Part shown: in pieces, positions 32,737 through 40,842 of the stretch
How the letters are laid out: each line of letters begins with the position of its first letter
Position numbering within the stretch: position 1 is the stretch's first letter
NCBI GenBank assembly: GCA_963836015.1
Contig: CAWIIF010000007.1
Location: 146,034-210,033, forward strand
DNA: 64,000 nucleotides
Source: CAWCDJ01 sp963836015
GTDB lineage: Bacteria > Acidobacteriota > Terriglobia > Bryobacterales > Bryobacteraceae
Reading direction: 5' to 3'
Notes under the pieces: generated by a model
The model's input: the letters and a program-made list of their open reading frames with translations, nothing else
What the model was told of the DNA's origin: nothing
The model's database searches: none
Position numbers and translations under genes: made by a program

Positions 32737-35677
32737 ACTCAATCCATCAGCGTCAAAGGCGTATACGCTATCGTGCTCCGTCGCCACATAGACGACATTG
32801 TGGAAGCCCTGTCCGGGGATACTCACGTTGGCCATGTAAAGAGGAGAGGCATCCGCAACCCCATCCAGCGTGTACGAAAACAGTCTCCCAAATTGCGCCG
32901 AGTTTACATTGGCCGGTGTCAACACGGTTTCGTTCGAATTCAAGCCAGTTCGGAGGGTGTCGACGTCCCGCGTAAACGTACCCGGATAGTTGGTGACATA
33001 CACAGTTGCATTAGCCGACGCCGACTGATCCAACGCCGTCACGGTGTAAGTTCCGATGCTGCCCGGCGGTGAGTATAAACCCGTGATGGAAATTGTTCCG
33101 GATGCCGCCGAGCCACCCACCTGACCATCTACTAACCAGCTGACAACTCCGTTATTGTTGGACGCATTGAACTGCTGCGTCCGCGTGAACGTAAGGGCCG
33201 ACACGTGAGGGCTGACCGAAAGCCCGGCGGAAGCAGTTCCTGTTCCGGTTAGGCCAGCCGTGTGCGGACTGCCAGGTGCGTTATCCGCAATAGTGACCGC
33301 GGCGCTCCGCGCTCCTGTCGACGCGGGAGTGAAGACTATAGTGATTGTGCAACTGCCATTTGGGGCAAGGGACGCTCCACAATTGCCGGACTGAGCGAAG
33401 TCGGAGCTGTTGGCTCCCGAGACGGCAATACTCCCAATCGCCAGCAGTGAGCCTCCCGTGTTCGTCAGACTGATGCTTTTCGGCCCGCTCGCCGTGCCTG
33501 TCGCCTGATTGCCGAAAGCCAAACTGGAACTGCTCAGCATGACTGCCGGTGGAGGTGGGTTCGAGCCTCCATTCCCAACCGGAGTGTTCATGTCTGCTTG
33601 GATCTCAGACTGTGTGAGCGCGCGGTTGTAAATGCGGACTTCATCGATGATCCCGTTGAAGTACAACCCTCCCGTCCGCCGCCCAATATTCACATTGACG
33701 CTCGACCTGACCTGGGAAGCAGGAACTGTTCCAACCAAAGCTCCGTTGCTCAGAACCCCGTTAACATAAACACTGAGAGTTCTTGCAGAGGCATCATATA
33801 CTCCCGCTACGTGATACCAGGTGTTCAACGAACGAACGGTCGTGCTATATCGCTGAATGCGCGAACCTGCGCTGGCGGATACAGAGGATCCAAAAGTCTG
33901 TGGCCCGGTATCCGGACTTGTTTTGACCTGCCATCCGGATGCGCTGTCCGACTTTGCAACGATAATGCCATCGTCGGGTGGATTCGCAGCGGAATTGATC
34001 CAGGCACTCCATGTCATACTTCCCGTCACCCCGAACGCGGCAGGGTTGCCGAGATCGACATAACTGCTGCTTCCATTGAAAGAAAGGGCGCCGCCGTATT
34101 TGCCGCCGGCTGTCCAACTCGCGCCAACTACCGTGCCTGTGTTGCCGTTTCCGGAAGCATCGGCCACACTTGTCCCGGTTCCCTCATTGAAAGAATAGGC
34201 GGCGACCAAGCCTGAAATCGTCGTCAGAGTCGTCGCGCTCGCCGCGTTTGAGTATGCACTCAGGTTGCCTGCCGCATCCGTTGCCCGTACTCGGTAGATG
34301 TAACTCGTATTCGCGGTCAGGCCCGAATCGCTATACGTCGTTCCGGTCCCCGCCGGTGCCGCAATCTGCACGAAGGTCGCGCAGCCCGCGCCCTGGCAGC
34401 GCTCCACCCTGTACCCGGCCACTCCTACGTTATCCAACGACGCCGCCCAACTCAGATCGATCTCGGCGACACTTGCCGCCGTCGCTGTCACAGTGCGGGG
34501 CGCCGTGGGCGCCTGGGAGTCCGTACCCAGTGTCGTTGCGGTTGCAACATTTGAGTAGGGACTCAGGTTTCCCGCTGCATCCGCCGCCCTCACCCGATAG
34601 CAATAACTGGCATTCGCGGTCAGGGGTGTATCGCTGTACGTGGTCCGGGTCCCGCTCGCAGTTCCTGCGTGTCCCGCGGCGTCCACGAGGTAGAGAATCG
34701 CGTCCCCGCCGAACGGTGGAGTGAAAGAGCGTGATGAGGAGCCGCCAGTCGTCGTTCCTCCCGAGGTGATCGTGCCAGTCGATGGGTCCAGCCATTCGAC
34801 GTTGAGCAGCCTCGTTGTGGCCGACAGATTCACCGTGAAAGATCCACCCGATGGTGCGTACACCAGGTATTCGGCTCCCGTTGCCGGAGTTTGAGCTAAA
34901 CAGTAACCAGTTGACGATAGACTCGGTTGCGGCGTCACCTGTGATAAGCTGAGTTTCCTGGAGTAGGTGACTATATAGCCCAGGTTGTCTCTGAAATTAT
35001 TGCATCGGGGTCCGGACCGGAGCATATTCCGTTTAGTTGCGATATACAGAGATTCCTGTTTTCTCTGGGGTAGTACACATCATATGGATCCATGAAGATG
35101 ACTTGATTGCCCGCGAGAAAATTCGCCCATGCGTACTGCCTGTTTGCTTGTGCCGAATCGTTCCACATGCTGAAATAGCTATGGTCGGAGTCGTTGATGT
35201 TCACCTTACACGCCGGCGTGCCGGTGCCACATGACAGAGTTGGCGATAGTCGGGCGGCAGGGGCGACCCAGTCCGCATCGGAATTGTAAATGGTTGCATC
35301 ATTCGCATCGCTCAGAACAGCCCATCCGATCGGGTGGTGCTGGGGCTTTCCATTTTCGTACGCGCGGAGGTGGGAAATGTTATGCTCGTTCCACCAGGTA
35401 GAGTTGCCAGGCGCCTCCTCGGAGACAATCCAAAGTACGTTCGGCAGGTCATTCAACGTATCTACCATCTTGTTTACAAATGCATCCTGGATATCCGTGA
35501 TGGCGTTTGGCGCCGCCATGGACAAGGAGCCGGTTCCACCACCGTCGTCTATCCCATTGATGTTGTTAGACAAGCTAAGCGGGTACCCGTCGCCGGAGCA
35601 GCGAAAAGAGCTAAGCCACTCGCCGGAGAACAGATATACGCCGGCGTAGATACCAGATGTATTCAATTGTTGCACCC
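32737..35677 (-). pseudogene. Inverted middle segment of the split gene
   Basis: Read on the minus strand this 2.94-kb block gives, in order: the rest of the glycosidase (IYAGVYLFSGEW, WIVSEEAPGN, FMDPYDVYYP), its C-terminal beta domain (EYLVYAPSGGSFTVNLSATT), the second half of FN3 number 3, a full FN3, a second LamG (about 34212-33590), a choice-of-anchor-D/ASH domain (SLAFGNQATGTASGPKSISL), an Ig-like unit, and the first part of a propeller (VVYVATEHDSVYAFDADG). One base seems lost near 34994-35000: adding an A restores DAINFRDNLGY. Both ends join the flanks in frame once the block is flipped. As it stands the block has no start or stop of its own. Confidence 0.8.
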
Positions 35678-36989
35678 TGGATTGAGTGGCAATCCACTGT
35701 GGGAGGTTAGCTTCATAAACCCTGCCGGAGGTGTTACCACCGTTCCCCCCGGCGACACTGGCGAGTGCTGCGACATCTCTCCCGAGATTGGTATCACCGG
35801 TAGCCCGGTTATCAATCCGGCGACGGGCACACTCTACGTCGTCGCTAAGACCAAAGAAGTGTCCGGCGGTACAACGACTTACGCGCATCGACTCCACGCT
35901 CTCGACATCACCACCGGCGCCGAGAAATTTGGCGGCCCGGTGATCATTCTGGCAAGTGTGCCAGGGACCGGTGCCGGGGCTTCGGGCGGGCAGACACCTT
36001 TTATCGCTCTTCGCGAGAATCAAAGGCCTGCGCTACTGTTGAGCAATGGTGTGGTTTATTTCGCGTTCGCGGCCCATGGAGATCAGCCTCCCTACCATGG
36101 TTGGGTTTTGGGCTACAACGCGGCCACGCTCCAGCAAGTGATGGCTTACAATTCCACACCAAACGGTAGCGGCGGCGGCATATGGCAGAGCGGCGACGGG
36201 CTGGCGGCGGACTCCACGGGGAGCATCTACTTCGTGACTGGCAACGGGGATTTTGACGCGAATTCCGGTGGCTCCAGCTATGGGGATTCCTTTGTGAAAC
36301 TCAGCCCCGGCGGCGTTGTTCCGGACTATTTCACGCCTCACGACCAAGCCAATATGCAGGCTAACGATCTAGACCTAGGGTCTGGCGGCACATTATTGTT
36401 GCCGGATCAGAGCGGTCCGCATCCGCATCTGGCAATCAGTGCGGGCAAGAATGGGACGATCTATTTAGTTGACCGTGACAATATGGGGCGATACATTGCG
36501 AGCAACGATAGCCAGATTGTTCAGTCTTTAGTGAACGTCTTCCCCAATGGGACGTTTATGATCGGTAACTTCAAGGCACCGCTGTATTTCAATGGATCCG
36601 TCTACTTCAGCGCGGATGCGGACACCATCAAGAGCTTCAAAGTCGCCAACGGATTGTTGTCCACAGCTCCAACGTCGCAGACATCTCTGATCCCCAGCTA
36701 TCCGGGCGCAACGCTTTCAATCTCGGCCAATGGCAACAGCAACGGGATACTGTGGGCCGTGCAAAGGATCGATTTCGGCCCTACGGGAGGAGGTGGCCCA
36801 AGATCCCCCGGTGTTCTACACGCTTACGATGCCACCAACCTTGCCACCGAATTGTACACCAGCAACCAAGCCGCAGGATCACGAGACGCCCTTGACTTCG
36901 CGGCGAAGTGGTCTGCTGCGCTTGTTGCGAACGGAAAGGTTTTCGTCGCCACCAATGCCCTCCTAACTGTGTTTTCGTTATTGCCGTAG
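35678..36989 (+). pseudogene. 3' segment of the split gene (beta-propeller end)
   Basis: This plus-strand piece continues the propeller begun in the inverted block (NPLWEVSFINPAGGVTTVPP, GITGSPVINPATGTLYVVAK, DGLAADSTGSIYFVTGNGDF, FKAPLYFNGSVYFSADADTI, KWSAALVANGKVFVATNALL) and ends at a TAG. It has no start of its own; an ATG at 35334 is in frame only through antisense DNA. Restoring the inversion gives one open frame of about 2,000 residues from 30798, apart from the single-base deletion in the block. In the native form the protein would be secreted and modular: LamG, FN3 units, a glycosidase, LamG, ASH, propeller. Confidence 0.78.
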
Positions 36990-37521
36990 TTAGTCGCAGC
37001 CGGTCTGAGCGGCTCACGCACAGGATCGGTGGTTGCGGTTCCCGGCTTACTGAGGTCCACCGCGGCCGTTTGCTCGGCCAGGAAGTGCTAAGCCAGTATA
37101 ACACCGAGAAAATGAAGGTTAGTTTCGTGCTTCTTGACGACAGTACTTCCGTCGCCGCATCTCCATGACCAACTCCCGGTAGGGCTCCAAACCGGAACGA
37201 GTTTTTCACTCGGGGAGTACCTGTCCAAAAGGCGCTGAGCTCCGATTAGGGAGAGAACAACTTCGTCGAAGGCACCATCGAGCAGCGCAAGTTCCCTCCG
37301 AAGGACGGCGCCAAGCGCGTCGTGAACGAGATCATCGTGCGAGACTGCCACCTCATTCCATCCCAGATCCGGAAGGGGCACCACCGAGCCATGACGAACA
37401 CCTGGCCTGTTCGCTTAACTCCGCGACACGCGTGTGTCACGGGGGGGCAAACTCGGCGTCACTGCGGTGGCCGTTCTCGCCGGGAGCTTTCTGGTGTGTG
37501 GTTTCGTTGGGGTCAGATTCA
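36990..37521. other. Gap without a recognisable gene
   Basis: 532 bases between the end of the split gene and duplication copy B. Short open frames exist on both strands, but none has a motif, convincing start or extended plausible composition. I see no RNA gene or operator here. Confidence 0.5.
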
Positions 37522-37655
37522 GGCGGCGTAAAACTGGTAACTGGCACGCGCATCGGCGTGGAATTGCGACCGAGCTGGTCGAGTGCCGTTCCATCGCTGA
37601 CGCGCCGCCAAGAGGGATGCGGCCGGCCATACTTGGCTCAAGTATAGCCAAGTGC
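37522..37655. repeat. Direct duplication, copy B (decayed phosphatase 5' end)
   Basis: A same-orientation copy of 29342-29480. Read on the minus strand it starts MAGRIP like the phosphatase (MAGPIP) but is frameshifted within 15 codons by small deletions and has no downstream phosphatase domain. It is a leftover fragment, which shows that the 8 kb between the copies was gained or moved by a duplication event. Confidence 0.82.
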
Positions 37656-37726
37656 CAGTCTCGAGGGCCCGATCTGCCTCTTCAACTCGTTGCTTCCGGC
37701 AGTGTCATCCGCCTGGCTGACGTCGT

Positions 37727-38560
37727 TCAAAGGTCGGCCGCCGCATATCGTGCTCCGGCAGATGCAGTTTCGGCGGCAAGCGGTTCTGGCTCTCTGAGTT
37801 TGGAAATCCCCTCCAACACGGCGTTCAAAGCGGCTGCTCTCTGTGCCTGACGCTCCTGCATGGACCGAAGTAGACCAGTCTGGCGATCGATCTGTTCAGC
37901 GACCGATAGCGCCTTCGATGAAAGATCCCGGACCATACTCGCGAGTACTTCGATCCGCTCCTCTTGTGCCGATACACGCGAAGAAATTCCTTCAAACTCA
38001 GCCGAAATATTCCGGCTGAATTGTTCGGATTCGATCCTGCGAGCCTGGTCAGTCTCCTGGAGCGAGAGGATGGAGGCAGACAGCAGTTGCAATTGATCCT
38101 GAGCTGCACTCGCGCTCCCCGAAACCTCCTGCTCAAGCCGGCCCACGCGCTCCTGCACTTCCGAGATTACGCGCAGTCGTGAGGTGATCTCCGTGAGCCG
38201 GTTTTCGAAAGCCGTCGCCGCTTCATCCACTCGCGCGTCGAAATCGCGGTGCAAGTCCTCCACCGCTTCGTTTAGGGCGCTTGCAATATCTTGTGCCAAT
38301 CGGCTGGAGAGGCGTGAGATGATGGTCTGCGCCATCCCCTCAGCCGGTATCGGTTCCTTGACCTGCGTAGCGCCGTTCGCTTTCGAGGGAACTTCCGGAA
38401 CGGCGATTGCCTGGGCCTTCTCTACCAGCGCTCGAGCTTCGATATCCCGGCCGTCTGCAAGTAGTTGAGCCGCCTCGTCAACGAGGTGCCGCGTTCCAGT
38501 GGACAATTCTCGCTTCTGTAAATCGATGATTGCTTCCTGAAGAAGTTGATCGGCTGTCAT
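37727..38560 (-). CDS. Coiled-coil protein of unknown function
   Basis: 277 residues from the ATG at 38560, which has AGGAGG about 7 bases upstream. The N-terminus (TADQLLQEAIIDLQKRELSTGTRHL, then LLADGRDIEARALVEKAQAI) looks like a short helical-repeat module that recurs in bacterial coiled-coil proteins. From about residue 80 to 260 it is one long heptad-patterned coil (LEQEVSGSASAAQDQLQLLS, SSRVSAQEERIEVLASMVRD). There is no signal peptide or membrane helix. Methyl-accepting or scaffold roles are possible but unproven. It lies alone inside the rearranged island, left of the insertion sequence. Confidence 0.65.
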   Translation of the reverse strand: MTADQLLQEAIIDLQKRELSTGTRHLVDEAAQLLADGRDIEARALVEKAQAIAVPEVPSKANGATQVKEPIPAEGMAQTIISRLSSRLAQDIASALNEAVEDLHRDFDARVDEAATAFENRLTEITSRLRVISEVQERVGRLEQEVSGSASAAQDQLQLLSASILSLQETDQARRIESEQFSRNISAEFEGISSRVSAQEERIEVLASMVRDLSSKALSVAEQIDRQTGLLRSMQERQAQRAAALNAVLEGISKLREPEPLAAETASAGARYAAADL

Positions 38561-38779
38561 AAGCAGCCCTCCTGGGATGTCGAGTGTATCTGTATTGAAG
38601 GAGGCGAGCAATTCGGATAAATCTGAGGCGGAGCCCACAGACGAACTCGACCGGCAGTCCATGCGAAGGGAATGCGAAAGCGTTTCGGAGCGCGAGGTCA
38701 GCCGGCGGCCGGGAGGGAGGGTCGTTGGGAGGGAGATGCCTGTGGCCACCCGGAAATGATCTGGGGCAATGCGTCGACC

Positions 38780-38818
38780 CGCATGTCAACCGCATGTCAA
38801 CCCGCATGTCAACCCGCA
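38780..38818. repeat. Short tandem repeat at the insertion-sequence target
   Basis: CGCATGTCAAC followed by two CGCATGTCAACC units and the first bases of another. One further unit plus CGCA lies on the other side of the insertion sequence (40709-40724). The 16 bases CGCATGTCAACCCGCA directly abut both ends of the element. They are either a target duplication or pre-existing repeat units. Confidence 0.75.
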
Positions 38819-40708
38819 TGTCAACGCAAAGTAGAAATGTCCTATTCTCTGCAAAGTAGAAATGTCCGGTTTGCGCCAGTCGGAGGGAGGGGGCGTGGTA
38901 GTCTGAGCGTGCCGGTGAAGCGGAGACGGGCAATGCTGGCGAGCACCCCGATCAAGGAATAGCCGGTCGGAACTCATCGCGGACGATGAGCAGAGCGTGG
39001 TCCTCCCGACGCGTTCTTCTACCTGGGCACGGGGCCGCCTGGCGGGAGGCGGCGCGGTTCCGCCCCAGGGTTTGGTTGTGGTTCGACCACATCGGACCGA
39101 TAGATTCCGCCATGCCTTCCAAAACGCATACTGGGCGCCCAGTATCGTTCTTTGCAACTGCGGCAAGGGAGTGGCGGAGAAGGGATCGTCGCAAACTCTC
39201 CTCAACGAACAAACACCCCGGCTTACCGGCTGGGCGGGCGGAGAGTTTCCCGGTATCGGGCGAACTTTGCCTTCGCGCCACCGCCGCAACCCTGTGCCTG
39301 TGGTCATCACGGCTCCTCGCGCCTGGCACCAGAGCCTTGCGCTGCCAGCCAGACCTTCGGCCCCTTCTTTAGATCGAAGTTCTGGTTCCATGCGCTCCCC
39401 CGGCCCGCCTTGCGCGGTGCGGTTCTCTGCGCCGGCTGGGGAGGCGTCACTTTGGGCCGCTGCTCGCATCTCTCCACCTTGAGATACCGTCCTCCAAAGC
39501 AGGCTTCAACCGAACCATCCCGCCGTTGCTCCACCCGTATGTAGGCCCCTCGGAGCCCAGCGCTGACGTCCCGGCGCGCGATCCGGTACGTCTTGGCGCC
39601 CAACGGGAAGGTGTAGTCGGCGTTCACCCGCCGCTTCTCCACGTGACTGAGAATCGCGGCCAAATCGTGATGCTTCTCCAGTGGCCGGTGAGCATCGTCG
39701 GGGTTGGCGGGCACCACCGCGAGCGTCGCGTTGACCCACGGCAGAAACTCGGTCTCCAGATAGTGGTTGGCACCCTCCAAAGTGGTCACTCCCGCCACCC
39801 GCAGTCCCTTCACCAGCCGGTCCTGGGCCGTCAAGAATCCCCGCTCCACCCTCCCTTTCGCCTGCGGGCTGTGCGCCGCTATCCAGGGGATTGCCAACTC
39901 CTGCAATGCCCGGCCGATCTGCGTCGGTGGCAATTCTTCCCGGCTCTTCCCCAATCGGCTGCCGTCCCGTTTGGTTTTCTCCGCGGTTTGGAAGATCGAC
40001 GCTTTGTCGGTGTAGTACGCCAACGGCCGCCCGTGTTTCTGGGTGTAACGCTCCAGCAGGTTCATGTTCTCCACCGTGGAATCGCTGGCCACAAATCGTG
40101 CGAACCATCGACTGGTCGCGTCATCGATCATGTTGATCAGCAAGATCTCTTCCCCGCGCCCTTCCAGCCAGTCGTGGTCGCTTGTGTCCCACTGCACCAG
40201 TTCGCCAAATCGACTCCGCCGAGGGCGCCATTCGTGCACCTTCTCCACGCGCTGTCTCCGCGCCCGCCACAATTTGGCCCCGATCATCCACTGCCGTACC
40301 GTCTCCCGGCTCACATCAATGTCGTGCTTCTTAGCCAAGTACTCCGCGGCTAGCGTCGGACCGAATCCCCGGTACACCGACTGCGAGAGGATCGACACCG
40401 CCTCCTGTTCGGTGTCGGCACTAATCTTGCGGTTGGACGGAAGTCCGCGCAGCGCGTGAGCCACGACCTTGTCACCACGGCGCTTCAGTTGCCGTAGCAG
40501 GCGTCTCACGTGCCTCTCCGTGATCCCCAGCTCTTCGGCTGCCTCCTTCTGGGTGATCAGCTTCTTCTTCGCCTTCTTCAGGGCCACCAGGCGGTCCCGT
40601 TCGGCTTGCGTCATCAGTATTTGTCCTTCTGCCACCTCCCCAGCCTGATTGGCGTCAATAGGACATTTCTACTTTGCGCAAATAGGACATTATCACTTTG
40701 CGGCGACA
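38819..40708 (-). mobile_element. ISNCY-like insertion sequence, about 1.89 kb
   Basis: The ends are inverted copies of a two-part pattern: TGTC, then GCAAAGT followed by AATGTCC twice. On the left it starts at 38819, with GCAAAGTAGAAATGTCC at two positions; on the right the same pattern ends at 40708 in reverse. Inside is one transposase gene (39307-40614). The 488 bases left of it hold no frame I can support. The element is flanked by the 16-base direct repeat CGCATGTCAACCCGCA. Transposase and ends look intact, so it may still move. Confidence 0.75.
39307..40614 (-). CDS. ISNCY-family DDE transposase
   Basis: 435 residues from the ATG at 40614 (AAGGA upstream); a GTG seven codons earlier is possible. 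The N-terminal helix-turn-helix (TQKEAAEELGITERHVRRLL) is followed by RGLPSNRKI, a hallmark of ISNCY transposases, then an integrase-like catalytic core: Asp in QWDTSDHDW, Asp in YYTDKASIF, and Glu in QAKGRVERGF. The C-terminus is basic. The gene fills most of the element and is uninterrupted. It catalyses transposition of the element bounded at 38819 and 40708. Confidence 0.85.
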   Translation of the reverse strand: MTQAERDRLVALKKAKKKLITQKEAAEELGITERHVRRLLRQLKRRGDKVVAHALRGLPSNRKISADTEQEAVSILSQSVYRGFGPTLAAEYLAKKHDIDVSRETVRQWMIGAKLWRARRQRVEKVHEWRPRRSRFGELVQWDTSDHDWLEGRGEEILLINMIDDATSRWFARFVASDSTVENMNLLERYTQKHGRPLAYYTDKASIFQTAEKTKRDGSRLGKSREELPPTQIGRALQELAIPWIAAHSPQAKGRVERGFLTAQDRLVKGLRVAGVTTLEGANHYLETEFLPWVNATLAVVPANPDDAHRPLEKHHDLAAILSHVEKRRVNADYTFPLGAKTYRIARRDVSAGLRGAYIRVEQRRDGSVEACFGGRYLKVERCEQRPKVTPPQPAQRTAPRKAGRGSAWNQNFDLKKGPKVWLAAQGSGARREEP

Positions 40709-40724
40709 CGCATGTCAACCCGCA

Positions 40725-40753
40725 TTGACAAAAGGATTTCAAGGTACTAACAT
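40725..40753 (+). promoter_or_regulatory. Promoter of the second TonB-dependent receptor
   Basis: TTGACA (40725-40730), 17 bases, TAACAT (40748-40753), a near-consensus promoter about 90 bases before the receptor start. It begins directly after the repeat that borders the insertion sequence, so the element has replaced everything upstream of the -35. Confidence 0.65.
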
Positions 40754-40842
40754 GGCGGCGTCACTTGGATCGGGTTGCCGTCCTTCAGGGGGGCGGCAGA
40801 GACATCGAAAAGCAGAAACACTTGTAGAAGAGAGGGACATTT

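Noticed and set aside
35334..35677. Plus-strand open frame leading into the 3' propeller segment
   Set aside because: This part is the reverse complement of the glycosidase coding sequence and is in frame with the propeller only by the inversion.
29481..37521. Integrative element with attachment sites bounded by the 135-base direct copies
   Set aside because: No integrase gene or tRNA target is present, and the copies are part of a coding gene start; kept only as a duplication.
38776..38826. Repeated CGCATGTCAACC looked like a small CRISPR array
   Set aside because: The units are directly tandem with no spacers and no cas genes are present.
38952..39482. Open frames on both strands in the left part of the insertion sequence, possible passenger gene
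   Set aside because: No motif, ribosome site or plausible composition on either strand; left as non-coding.
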